A stretch of 37,837 nucleotides of DNA from Desulfovibrio sp. UBA2564. GTDB lineage: Bacteria > Desulfobacterota > Desulfovibrionia > Desulfovibrionales > Desulfovibrionaceae. Below are positions 25,491-34,450 of the stretch, one piece after another. Under the pieces are notes generated by a model. It worked only from the letters and a program-made list of their open reading frames with translations. It made no database searches and was not told where the DNA came from. The stretch lies in contig DDLU01000085.1 of assembly GCA_002340305.1 (NCBI GenBank), positions 1 to 37,837 of the forward strand, written 5' to 3'. Numbering within the stretch: position 1 is the first letter of the stretch; every line of letters begins with the position of its first letter. A program made the position numbers and the translations under genes.

Positions 25491-27325
25491 TTCTCCGGTT
25501 CCGGTTCAGTCTTATCCTGTTTTAACTCTTCTTTTTCATCTGTTGCTGTGAAGATACCGTCTTCAACAGTCTGGAAACCGTCAACCGCTCCGCTCAAGCT
25601 CTGAACAGTATAGTTCAAGCTTGCCACAGTTCGCTTGAATTCTTCAAGGTATTCTGTGGTTCCGGCAGCAGTTTCACTGAGATCACCCATAGCATCGCTG
25701 ATCTGCTCTGCACTGTCGGCCTGATCACCCATAGAACGGGAAACATCCACGAAACGGGGCTTGAGTACCCGGACCTGATCGACAATCCTGCCCAGATCAG
25801 TACTCATCTGCTCCACTTCATCAACGCTGGAACGGACCTCGTGGTTAAAAGTCTCCATCTCCATGACCCCTGAGCTAACAGCCGATTGCATGTCCCTGAC
25901 CATAAGTTCAATATCTTCGGCTGCAATGACGGTCTGGTCTGCAAGCCTACGCATCTCACGGGCTACAACAGAGAAACCCTGACCGAACTGTCCGGCCTTC
26001 TCTGCTTCGATGGCAGCGTTGAGAGAGAGCAGGTTGGTCTGGTCTGCAATTCTGGCAATGGTGGTCACAATATGGTTAATACGGCTGGCCTTTTCATTGA
26101 TGGCAGCCAGTCGGGATGAAACACTGTCTGTTGAATCAACAAGCCTGATCAGGGATTGTTCACGGCGTTCAATGTTACTCTGCAAAGCCTCAGCCATATG
26201 GGCAGACTCACTGGCACTTTCAGCAACGTCAGACATAACTTCTACCAAATCTCTGGAAGTTTTGCGGATCAAGCGGCTTGTGGCAGTTACTTCGTTGGTG
26301 GAGGCAGCCTGCCGGTTAACTGCGGCATCAATATGCTCGGCAGTGGAGCGGATTTTATTTCCAGCCACCGAAACATTATCGCCGGAGGACTGTACTTCAC
26401 CGATAAGTTCGGAAAGTCCTGAAATCATGGTCTCAAAAGAAGTAACAAGATTCCCGATTTCATTACCGGGTTTGATAAATCTACCCGCAAAGAATTTACC
26501 TTCTGCCATATTCTTCATCTTACGGATGGAAGTATTGGCGTTTTCCAAATCACCTGAAGCAATCTCTTTAGCAATGTTGGTAATCTGGGAAACCGGGCTG
26601 AAAATAAGGTTTAGGCCGAAAAGCAGGAACCCAAGGGTCACGACAATGAAAACACAACCTGTGAAAAGAACTGCCCCGAGAGCCTGATTGGATGCTGCAT
26701 CCATAGCTGCCAACGGAATGGATGATATCATAGCGCATTCAATACGTCCCGGCTTGCGGAAATAGCCCATGTCTTTTTCCACAGGGTATCTGCTTTTCAT
26801 GGACGGCGGAGCGTCTTTGGGATCACCGTGACAGACCATGCAGGACGGCTTGTTGGCTTCACCTTCGGCAACGATAAAGGACTCAATGCCGTTCAAATTA
26901 CGTATCTCTCCGATGAAAGGCTGCTTTCCGTTACGGGCCATGGAATCCAGTTCTTCGATAATCCGCGCTTCGTCGTCTGTAGCCAGATTAGTGGGATTGC
27001 GCGGCTTTGTGGATGCGGTTTTAAAACTCAATTCATGCCTGTAAAGATCGGGAATACGACTGAACACGCCATTTGCGGCAAAGGAAGTGGACTGAAGCTC
27101 GGTTACAAACTTATTTTCCGGCAGAATTTCAGTAGCCTTGGGCCTAATCACAGACCCGGTATGCTTGCGCACCGCCTTCATGGTGTGGAGCATGATCTCA
27201 GCCTTGGAACGATACTGGTCCATTAATGTATCGCGGGCGTAATCTGATACCAGCCACATGATGGCTACGGTCAGGGCTACGCAGAAAATTACACACCCGG
27301 CTATGAACTGTTTGCGGATAGTCAT
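25487..27325 (-). CDS. Methyl-accepting protein with haem-c DUF3365 (Tll0287-like) sensor domain
   Basis: A 612-residue chemoreceptor. TM1 is at about 7-26. The extracytoplasmic DUF3365-like domain (about 35-200) contains a c-type haem motif C162-M-V-C165-H166 (PSCMVCHGDP). TM2 is at about 215-238, HAMP about 240-295, then a coiled-coil signalling domain whose tip is 'TNLLSLNAAIEAEKAGQFGQ', followed by GFSVVAREMRRLADQT. Haem-bearing chemoreceptors such as Desulfovibrio DcrA sense oxygen or redox potential, and that is the likely input here. The signalling tip closely matches the receptor of the Wsp-like operon just upstream (34939-37170), so both may use the same kinase. No C-terminal CheR-docking pentapeptide is present. 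GAGG precedes the ATG by 7 bases. Confidence 0.9.
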   Translation of the reverse strand: MTIRKQFIAGCVIFCVALTVAIMWLVSDYARDTLMDQYRSKAEIMLHTMKAVRKHTGSVIRPKATEILPENKFVTELQSTSFAANGVFSRIPDLYRHELSFKTASTKPRNPTNLATDDEARIIEELDSMARNGKQPFIGEIRNLNGIESFIVAEGEANKPSCMVCHGDPKDAPPSMKSRYPVEKDMGYFRKPGRIECAMISSIPLAAMDAASNQALGAVLFTGCVFIVVTLGFLLFGLNLIFSPVSQITNIAKEIASGDLENANTSIRKMKNMAEGKFFAGRFIKPGNEIGNLVTSFETMISGLSELIGEVQSSGDNVSVAGNKIRSTAEHIDAAVNRQAASTNEVTATSRLIRKTSRDLVEVMSDVAESASESAHMAEALQSNIERREQSLIRLVDSTDSVSSRLAAINEKASRINHIVTTIARIADQTNLLSLNAAIEAEKAGQFGQGFSVVAREMRRLADQTVIAAEDIELMVRDMQSAVSSGVMEMETFNHEVRSSVDEVEQMSTDLGRIVDQVRVLKPRFVDVSRSMGDQADSAEQISDAMGDLSETAAGTTEYLEEFKRTVASLNYTVQSLSGAVDGFQTVEDGIFTATDEKEELKQDKTEPEPEN

Positions 27326-27392
27326 TATCAGTCCTCTTTAATTCCCGATTAATTGCAAAGCCTGTCTTCGAACACAAAGGTAAGCACTGGGC

Positions 27393-28583
27393 TTAAGCAA
27401 AAACAAACTCCACCATGGAAAAGTCATCTTCATAAAGCTCACCGCCCTGCAACTGGCGGGTATGATCAATGAGTTGATCAATGGGCTTACCAAGCTCCCC
27501 TCCGGTTCGTTCCATGAACTCGGAGAATTCACCAAATTCCCACATTTTATTATCTGAAACCTTCTTCAGCTCATAAACCCCGTCACTGTAGAGGAAGAAA
27601 CGTGCTCCCGGCTTAACCGTGACAGATTCGCTAACATAGGTCATATCCGGCATACCGCCGACAATCATTCCCGGTGTACGCAACTGCTCCGCCTTGCCTT
27701 CTGAAATCAGCAAAGCCGGCGGATGCCCCCCGCTGGAATAAATAAGGGTACGGTCTGACTTGCGGTAAACACCGTACCACATGGTAAAATAGAGGTTGTT
27801 CTGCCGGTCCATCTGGAAAGAATCATTCAACGCTTCCAGAACCTTATCCGGCTGCAAAAAATCAGTGTCCGGCAAAGTCTGGGAACGCAGCACGTTCATG
27901 GCTGAGACTGAAAGCAAAGCAGAACCGACACCGTGGTCACACACATCCAGCAGGTACATGGCAAAATGATCATCATCCAGCCAGTGATAGCCAAAGGAGT
28001 CACCACCAAGAGATGCAGAAGGTATGAAGCGCCAGTCAGCCTGAATATCTCCTTCCTTTACTGGAGCGGGCAGCAGGGAAGTAACGTAGTCAGCAGCCAC
28101 TGCCAGCTCCTTACGCATTTCATCACGGCTTTCACGCAGCTGCTCGTAAGCCTCGTTTCTCTGCAAAAGGTTGATGTAACCTTTGGAATGGTAGCGGATA
28201 CGGGCCAGCAGCTCGATGCGGTCAGGAAGTTTCACCAGATAGTCATTAGCTCCAAGGGCAAAAGCCTCGGCCTTCGTGGTCGGTTCTTCCTTGGTGGAAA
28301 GTACGATCAGGGGAATATCTTTGAGCTTGGAATTAACCCGCATAAATTTGACCATGGTCATGCCGTCAATATCCGGCATGACGAGGTCCTGTAAAATTAC
28401 TGTGGGCTGCAACTCTTCAGCAGTGGGGATGGCCTTGGTCGGGTCGCTCACAAAGTGGAAATCAATGTCCCCTTCGCCTTCAAGCATACGCCGCACAGCC
28501 TCACCAACCATGGGCTGGTCATCAATAAGCAGGACATTGATCTTGTGTTCGGTGAGCAAATGCTCTTTACCTTCGCTCATCAT
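27393..28583 (-). CDS. Response regulator with PP2C/SpoIIE (RsbU-type) phosphatase output, in the WspR position
   Basis: A 396-residue protein. The receiver (about 15-130) has D21-D22 and phospho-acceptor D66 in LQDLVMPDIDG. After a helical linker (about 140-170) comes a PP2C/SpoIIE phosphatase domain (about 175-395) with metal-binding motifs 'SLGGDSFGYHWLDDD', LLDVCDHGVGSAL and FLYSDGVYEL. Such proteins dephosphorylate STAS-domain anti-anti-sigma factors in partner-switching cascades. It is the last gene of the Wsp-like operon, where WspR (GGDEF) sits in Pseudomonas, so it is the probable phosphoryl target of the CheA hybrid. The first ATG overlaps the cheB stop (TAATG). The second ATG at 28580 is better spaced from GGAG. 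Confidence 0.92.
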   Translation of the reverse strand: MMSEGKEHLLTEHKINVLLIDDQPMVGEAVRRMLEGEGDIDFHFVSDPTKAIPTAEELQPTVILQDLVMPDIDGMTMVKFMRVNSKLKDIPLIVLSTKEEPTTKAEAFALGANDYLVKLPDRIELLARIRYHSKGYINLLQRNEAYEQLRESRDEMRKELAVAADYVTSLLPAPVKEGDIQADWRFIPSASLGGDSFGYHWLDDDHFAMYLLDVCDHGVGSALLSVSAMNVLRSQTLPDTDFLQPDKVLEALNDSFQMDRQNNLYFTMWYGVYRKSDRTLIYSSGGHPPALLISEGKAEQLRTPGMIVGGMPDMTYVSESVTVKPGARFFLYSDGVYELKKVSDNKMWEFGEFSEFMERTGGELGKPIDQLIDHTRQLQGGELYEDDFSMVEFVFA

Positions 28584-29596
28584 TAACTCCTGAAACTTTT
28601 TTTAAAATGCCTGATCAGCAATCCGGCCATATCATCAATGGAACAAATTTCACGCGCCGCATCCATTTTCACCGCTGCTCCGGGCATCCCCCAGACCACA
28701 CTGGACTCCTTATCCTGAGCCACTGTCATCCAACCGGAATTCCTGAGATTCAGCATTCCCCCAGCCCCGTCAGCTCCCATTCCGGTCAACAGCACCGCCG
28801 CTGAACTTGAAGGAAATCCGGCGCAGCACAGACTTTCGAAAAGCACATCCACAGAAGGCACATAAAGATTCTCTCCGGCTCCACGGCTCAACTCAACCAG
28901 ACCACCCGGTCCCATTCGCATATGGCGGTCACCGGGAGCAATTACTACTTTTCCGGCCTGCATAGCCATACCGCTACGGGCAAGTTCCACCTTTAGTCCG
29001 GTCTGACTGTCCAGCCATTGGGCCAGATTCTCTGAAAAATTACCGTCCACATGCTGGGCAATGGCAATGGCTGCCGGAAAATCTTCCGGCAAAGCACCCA
29101 GCAATGTAGCCAAAGCAGAAGGACCTCCGGTGGAACTGCCGATTGCCAGCAAAGGCGGTACCATTCTTACTCGCGGGGCGGGCTTGGGCACTGTTTTTTC
29201 TTTCTTGTTGCCCTGCAATTTGCCGATTACTGAAATTTTGGAGAGCAGAGCATCTCCGCCTTCAATATCCCCGTTCTTCTGACGGGGAGTGGCAACCACA
29301 TCAAGTGCACCTACCCCCATGGCCTCAAAAACTTTGGTTGAGTTACCTTCTATGCTGGCAGTTACCACCAGAATGGGGCAGGGGCAGCACTGCATGATGG
29401 CCTGTGTTGCTCCTGCGCCGTCGAGAACGGGCATAACCAGATCCATGAGCACAATGTCCGGCACATGGGCGCAGCACTTCTCCACCGCCTTCTCTCCGTT
29501 GTGGGCAGTCCAGACGACTTCGTGCCCGGCAGCAGCGACAACCTTCTTGAGAATATCTATTGATACTGCCTGATCATTTACAATACCTATTTTCAT
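28583..29596 (-). CDS. cheB: CheB-type protein-glutamate methylesterase (WspF-like)
   Basis: A 337-residue CheB. The receiver (about 1-115) has phospho-acceptor D52 (IVLMDLVMPVLDGAG), and a linker leads to the methylesterase domain (about 148-335). The catalytic Ser (S155) is in AIGSSTGGPSAL, the His in AQHVDGNF and the Asp in LLTGMGADGAGG. The enzyme demethylates or deamidates chemoreceptors, and phosphorylation by CheA should activate it. Its start overlaps the cheA stop by 4 bases (ATGA), and its stop overlaps the next gene by one base. By gene order it is the WspF equivalent, the negative regulator whose loss locks Wsp signalling on in Pseudomonas. Confidence 0.95.
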   Translation of the reverse strand: MKIGIVNDQAVSIDILKKVVAAAGHEVVWTAHNGEKAVEKCCAHVPDIVLMDLVMPVLDGAGATQAIMQCCPCPILVVTASIEGNSTKVFEAMGVGALDVVATPRQKNGDIEGGDALLSKISVIGKLQGNKKEKTVPKPAPRVRMVPPLLAIGSSTGGPSALATLLGALPEDFPAAIAIAQHVDGNFSENLAQWLDSQTGLKVELARSGMAMQAGKVVIAPGDRHMRMGPGGLVELSRGAGENLYVPSVDVLFESLCCAGFPSSSAAVLLTGMGADGAGGMLNLRNSGWMTVAQDKESSVVWGMPGAAVKMDAAREICSIDDMAGLLIRHFKKSFRS

Positions 29597-32466
29597 TTTC
29601 CGGCCCCGCCTATGAGATCTTCAACAGCCGAAAGCAGGGTTTCGTCATGAAAACTACTCTTGGTCAAATAGTAATCAGCTCCAGCCTCAAGGCCACGAAG
29701 TTTGTCTTCCTTGCGATCTTTATAAGAAACCATCATTACCGGAATGGACTTGAGATCCGGGTCATCCTTGATCTTGCGGGTAAGTTCCAGACCGTTCATA
29801 CGCGGCATGTCCACGTCAGTAACCACAAGATCATAATCACTTGAAATAACAGCATTGAGGCCGTCCTGACCATCAACTGCCGTATCCACTTCATAACCGT
29901 GGTTGACAAGCAGCTTACGCTCAACCTCGCGTACGGTGAGGGAATCATCCACCACCAGAATCTTCTGCACCGGACCACTTTGCGCAGACTCCATACCCAC
30001 CTTACCCAGCCTGCCGCCGGAAAGGAGATTGTCGATGGAGCGCACAAGGTCTTCAGCATCAAGAATCAATACCGGAGAACCGTCAGGCATCATAGCCACG
30101 GAATTAACATCCGGGACTTTGCCCAAGCGGTGATCGAGCGGCCTGACCACAAGATCCTGCTCGCCCATGAAGTCATCCACCACCAGACCGTATCTGTTCA
30201 TACGGTCACTGATAACCACGACTTTAAGACCGTCCTCTTCTGTATGGCTTGAGCTGACTCCCAAAATCTGGGCAGCAGGAACCAAGCCCACGTTCGCTCC
30301 GTCCAATGAGACATACTGGCGGTCTTCAGCCAGTTGCAGCTGTTCAGGAAAAATTGATGCAATGCGACTGATACGGCTCAATGGGAGAGCATAAGGCTGG
30401 TCTGCAATCTTAACCATCAGGGTTCGGATCACCGAAAGGGTCAATGGCAGCTGCATGGAAAAAGACATACCATGCCCCGGTTCGGAGTCAGCGCGAACAG
30501 TGCCGCCCACTTCCTGCACCATGGCATGAACAACATCAAGACCGACCCCGCGACCGGAAATCTCCGTGACCTGCCCGGCTGTGGAAAAACCGGGCAGAAA
30601 AAGGAATTCCATTAACTCAGCCCGACTCATCTCCGCAGCCATACGCGCCGGAGCCAATTTACGCTCGACAACTTTGGCCCTGATCCGTTCCGGGTCCAAA
30701 CCCTGACCGTCATCACGGACTTCAATGAAAAGCATTCCGGCGCGATGTCCGGCAATGACTCTGATTGCACCAGTGGAAGATTTGCCCACAGCAACACGGT
30801 CATCCGGCATCTCAATGCCGTGGTCAACCGCATTCCTGATCAAATGGTTGAGGGGAGCTTCCAGCTTATCCAGAATATCGCGGTCCACAGAAGTTGTTTC
30901 ACCTTCAATGATGAAATCAACTTCCTTGCCGAGCGAACGGGCCAGATCACGCACCAGACGGGGAAAACCCCGGCCTCCATCGGAAAAAGGACGCATACGG
31001 CTGGCAATGACCTCATGATAAAGCCTGCCGGAAACATTGTCATTACGTCTGCGGTAAAGGTCGAACTCATTGATATGTTTAACCAGCATGACCTGACAAT
31101 CGGCCACCGCAGCTTTAAGTTCATTAACCACATCCTCAGCATTCTCGCCGTGATTAACGCGTTCGCAGGACTCCTCCAGAATCTTCATTAAATCCCGGTG
31201 TCCGCCTTTCAGACGTAAAAGAGAAGAAGCGAATTCACCCAATCTGCCGGACTCGACAAGGCTTTCCCCGGCAAGGGCCATAAGCCTGTTCAGGTTCCCG
31301 GCAGAAACTCGGACCACAGAATCTTCCGGGGCACGCACACCCTGACTAGGCGCAGGAATTTCCGGGGCATCCTTTTCTTCAACAGCGGCCTGCGGTGCAG
31401 AATCTGTTTGAGCAACCGGGGCAGGTTGGGACTCAACTTGAACATCTGCAACAGTCTCCGGCTTGGCAACAGAAGTTGGAATCCCATGGGGGCAAACTTC
31501 GTCACAGACTTTGGAAGCTGCGTTCTCATCACCGCGCAAGGCCATTTCCATCTGATCCATGAGCGGTTTACGTTCGCTGAAAAAACCTTGAATAGCATCG
31601 GTGTCGAGATGGGAAGCATCGCGGTAGATATCCGTAGCCGCCAATAGCAAATCAATCTGCCCTGAACCGAGAACGGTTTCGCCCTTCTGACAGGCAACCA
31701 GCAAATCTTCCATGGCGTGGGCAAGGGCAACAGCATCAGTCAATCCCACAATACGGGCCGCGCCTTTCATGGAATGGGCCGCGCGCATAAGCGGTTCCAC
31801 CTTATCCGGGGCCTGATCCTTTTCCAGTTCCAGCAGTCCGGCATTCAAAGACTGTGAATGGCTCTCGGCCTCCATGCGGAACAGATCAAGCATGGAAAGA
31901 TCGGCTAGGGGAATGTCCTGCTTAGGCGGTACTGCCTGCGCAGGTTCAGGTTCTGAAATTTCTTCGGCGGGACCTTCTTCAGCAGGGATTTCTTCCTGCT
32001 CCTGCAAAACAGGATCATTCTCTACAGTTTCTGCAATCTCAACTTCTTCAATAGCCGGGGAATCAACTTGTTTCGGGAATTCAATTTCAGCAAGCAGGGC
32101 CTTATGCTCATCAGCCCTTTCTTTCAGCCAGCCGTCCATTTCTTCGGCTTCAACTTCAGCAAGGGAATGTAAAAATTGAATGCCAGCCAGCAAAGCATCA
32201 ATGGAAGAGACAGGCAGCACTTCACCGGAACCGGAACATCTGTCCAGCACGGTCTCCATGGCCTGGGCAAGGTCCACAGCCTCGTCCAAGCCCACGATCT
32301 TACCCGAACCTTTTAGGGCATGGGCCGCATGGATTAGGGGCTGTACTTTTTCCGGGGAGACATCTTCAGCCAATCCGGGTAAGCCGTCTTCCAGCATCCC
32401 GGTATGATTGCCCGCCTCCATGCGAAAGAGTTCCAGCATGGAAAGATCCGCCATATCTCGCGTCAC
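29593..32466 (-). CDS. cheA: CheA-receiver hybrid histidine kinase with two Hpt domains (WspE-like)
   Basis: A 957-residue hybrid. Two Hpt domains come first: about 5-110 with H49 (AAHALKGSGKIVGL) and about 187-300 with H231 (AAHSMKGAARIVGL). An acidic Pro/Glu-rich linker separates them. Then come dimerisation and HATPase regions ('HLIRNAVDHGIEMPDDR', EVRDDGQGLDPERI, 'GRGVGLDVVHAMVQEVGG'), a CheW-like domain, and a C-terminal receiver (about 835-957; 'LVVTDVDMPRMNGLEL'). This is WspE-type architecture except for the extra Hpt. It should receive signals from the operon's receptor through the two CheW proteins and pass phosphate to CheB and the PP2C regulator. GTG at 32466 has GGGAG eight bases upstream; an in-frame ATG at 32454 is the alternative. 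Confidence 0.95.
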   Translation of the reverse strand: MTRDMADLSMLELFRMEAGNHTGMLEDGLPGLAEDVSPEKVQPLIHAAHALKGSGKIVGLDEAVDLAQAMETVLDRCSGSGEVLPVSSIDALLAGIQFLHSLAEVEAEEMDGWLKERADEHKALLAEIEFPKQVDSPAIEEVEIAETVENDPVLQEQEEIPAEEGPAEEISEPEPAQAVPPKQDIPLADLSMLDLFRMEAESHSQSLNAGLLELEKDQAPDKVEPLMRAAHSMKGAARIVGLTDAVALAHAMEDLLVACQKGETVLGSGQIDLLLAATDIYRDASHLDTDAIQGFFSERKPLMDQMEMALRGDENAASKVCDEVCPHGIPTSVAKPETVADVQVESQPAPVAQTDSAPQAAVEEKDAPEIPAPSQGVRAPEDSVVRVSAGNLNRLMALAGESLVESGRLGEFASSLLRLKGGHRDLMKILEESCERVNHGENAEDVVNELKAAVADCQVMLVKHINEFDLYRRRNDNVSGRLYHEVIASRMRPFSDGGRGFPRLVRDLARSLGKEVDFIIEGETTSVDRDILDKLEAPLNHLIRNAVDHGIEMPDDRVAVGKSSTGAIRVIAGHRAGMLFIEVRDDGQGLDPERIRAKVVERKLAPARMAAEMSRAELMEFLFLPGFSTAGQVTEISGRGVGLDVVHAMVQEVGGTVRADSEPGHGMSFSMQLPLTLSVIRTLMVKIADQPYALPLSRISRIASIFPEQLQLAEDRQYVSLDGANVGLVPAAQILGVSSSHTEEDGLKVVVISDRMNRYGLVVDDFMGEQDLVVRPLDHRLGKVPDVNSVAMMPDGSPVLILDAEDLVRSIDNLLSGGRLGKVGMESAQSGPVQKILVVDDSLTVREVERKLLVNHGYEVDTAVDGQDGLNAVISSDYDLVVTDVDMPRMNGLELTRKIKDDPDLKSIPVMMVSYKDRKEDKLRGLEAGADYYLTKSSFHDETLLSAVEDLIGGAGK

Positions 32467-32507
32467 TTTATCTTCTCCCTGTCCGGCTGTTGCTCATAAT
32501 TTCCGCC

Positions 32508-33164
32508 TTATTTGATAATACGGTTGAAGGCTTCAAAAAGAAGCTCATCTTCCAGCAATGAAACTCTTTTTTCATCCAACTCGAACAGACCGCGTGTGTA
32601 GGCAGCAGGGGCCTTGGCCACAGTTGCCGGGGCATCCATGAGTGCATCCGGTGTATAGTGGTGAACACCAAGCACTTCATCCACGGCGAAAATCCAGCGT
32701 CCGAATCCGCGATCAACACAAATGAATCTGCTGTAAACCCGGAAGCCTTTTTCCTCTTCGGTCAGGTATTCTTTTTCAAGGCCCAGCAACTCCCGCACGG
32801 ATACAACCGGAATTATCTGGCCCTGCAAACTGGTCAAGCCGCGAAACATTCTGCTGTTGCGGTGCGGAACAGGGCGCACGGTGCGCTTCTCCAGCACAGA
32901 AACAAATACCTGAGATGAAAGGGCCAGCCATTCGCGGGAAATCCTGAACACAACCGCCCCGGAAGTTTCAGCCTGCTCTTCCTCTTTGGCAATGGCAACG
33001 GCTTCGGTATTTTCAGCCAGGTAACCTTCAGGAGGCTCACGATCCAGCAGCGAAAGTCCGGCACTGGTAAAATTCGGGCAATGGTAGCAATGGCTCCAGT
33101 TCTCAAGCTCCGGGCAGGATCTGTCCCCAGCGTAACCTATTGTATTCCAGCAGGATTCAATCAT
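32508..33164 (-). CDS. CheW-domain coupling protein with N-terminal Cys cluster (WspD-like)
   Basis: A 218-residue protein. The N-terminal 35 residues carry a conserved-looking Cys pattern, ESCWNTIGYAGDRSCPEL then HCYHC, with C5, C17, C26 and C29; I recall the same pattern from WspD proteins. The CheW domain occupies about 68-215 ('RGLTSLQGQIIPVVSVREL'). It should couple the receptor to the CheA hybrid. The Cys set could bind a metal or iron-sulfur cluster (inference). The start overlaps the CheR stop by one base (TAATG), and the CheA start follows 41 bases after the stop. Confidence 0.92.
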   Translation of the reverse strand: MIESCWNTIGYAGDRSCPELENWSHCYHCPNFTSAGLSLLDREPPEGYLAENTEAVAIAKEEEQAETSGAVVFRISREWLALSSQVFVSVLEKRTVRPVPHRNSRMFRGLTSLQGQIIPVVSVRELLGLEKEYLTEEEKGFRVYSRFICVDRGFGRWIFAVDEVLGVHHYTPDALMDAPATVAKAPAAYTRGLFELDEKRVSLLEDELLFEAFNRIIK

Positions 33165-34447
33165 TATCCGGCCTCATTTCTTTTTTCAGCCCGACGGGCC
33201 CTGTTGCGCATAATTTCAGCCTTGCGCAAGTCTCCCCTGTTTTCCAGCAGCAGAGCGAGATGCACCAGCGATTCCATATGGTTCGGCTCAAGAAACAGGG
33301 CCTTACCGTAATATTCCTCAGCCGTTGAAATATCTCCGCCGGACTCATGCAATAGCCCGCAAAGGTGAAATAAATCAGGGTCCGGTCCGGTCTGCTCAAG
33401 ACTGGCGAAACACAGATTCAAGGCTTCCGCTGTTTTTCCCCGGTCTGCAAGAGACATAATATCTTCTACAGAAGAACCCGGTCCGCTAATTTTCTTAGAC
33501 TCTTTTTCAGCCTTACTTTTGACCTCGGCGACAGCTGCATCTTTAGGAGCCTGTAATACCGGCTTCGAAAATGTTGTAGGCCTGAAATCTCTTTGCTTTA
33601 AAATATTCTTTATGCTTCCAATCGGCTTGCTGGCACACTCCGGCTGTGGGCTGGCTGAGGTCTTGAGCAAATCAGCAACTTTGCGCTTACCTTTCCGTAA
33701 GGCAAAGGTTCCCTGCTTCCTGAGCGGAGTAAACCAGTCATTAAAAACCGGAAGAATCTCAGCATGGCCCACAAAAAGCAGCCCATCATTTTTCAACTTT
33801 TCACTAAGTAATGCCGCCAAACATTTCCGTGAATTATCATCTAGATAAATAAACAGATTTCGGCAGAAAATCACATCATATTTGCCGTTAGGCAGACATC
33901 CGCCAATGATATTTCCGGAATGAAAATTAACATATTTCCTGACTTCCTCAGCAAGTATGCGCCCTTGATCGCATTTACGGAACCACCTTTCAGCGTAGCT
34001 CGGCAAATCTGTACGAAAAGAATTCCCACTATAAATTCCGGCCCTTGCCTTAATCAAGGCCCGCTCGCTGATATCAACTCCGTCAACCCGGAAAGTATTC
34101 AGCCCTGCGCCCATGAGGGTCATGGCTATGGAATAAGGTTCTTCCCCGGATGAGCAGGGAGCACTAAGCACACGCAAATCATTATACTTACACTCGATAA
34201 CCGTATCAAAAAGCAACTCAAACGGCTTGCTGTCCCTGAAAAACCATGTTTCCGGGACCACTATCTCTTCAACCAACTCCGCCAGCTCACCGTCACTTGT
34301 CCGCAATAGACTGAGATAGCTGTTTTCGTTTGTCCCGGCCTCACGCATACGGGATTTCACCGCCATCTCTATACCGGAACGGGCTAAAGAATCGGGGGCC
34401 AAGCCCATGGCCCGATTAAGAATTTTCAGGAACGGTTCAAGATTCAT
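33164..34447 (-). CDS. cheR: CheR-type methyltransferase with C-terminal TPR repeats (WspC-like)
   Basis: A 427-residue protein. The CheR N-terminal domain (about 1-75; 'VEEIVVPETWFFRDSKPFEL') and SAM-binding domain (about 85-270; 'LSAPCSSGEEPYSIAMTLM', 'YDVIFCRNLFIYLDD') are complete. A low-complexity linker leads to TPR-like repeats at about 330-425 ('LFHLCGLLHESGGDISTAEE', 'YYGKALFLEPNHMESLVHLA'). CheR fused to TPRs is the WspC architecture. It methylates glutamates on the receptor using SAM, and the TPRs probably target it to its receptor, since neither receptor here has a docking pentapeptide. The ATG is 3 bases after the CheW stop. Confidence 0.95.
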   Translation of the reverse strand: MNLEPFLKILNRAMGLAPDSLARSGIEMAVKSRMREAGTNENSYLSLLRTSDGELAELVEEIVVPETWFFRDSKPFELLFDTVIECKYNDLRVLSAPCSSGEEPYSIAMTLMGAGLNTFRVDGVDISERALIKARAGIYSGNSFRTDLPSYAERWFRKCDQGRILAEEVRKYVNFHSGNIIGGCLPNGKYDVIFCRNLFIYLDDNSRKCLAALLSEKLKNDGLLFVGHAEILPVFNDWFTPLRKQGTFALRKGKRKVADLLKTSASPQPECASKPIGSIKNILKQRDFRPTTFSKPVLQAPKDAAVAEVKSKAEKESKKISGPGSSVEDIMSLADRGKTAEALNLCFASLEQTGPDPDLFHLCGLLHESGGDISTAEEYYGKALFLEPNHMESLVHLALLLENRGDLRKAEIMRNRARRAEKRNEAG

Positions 34448-34450
34448 GCA

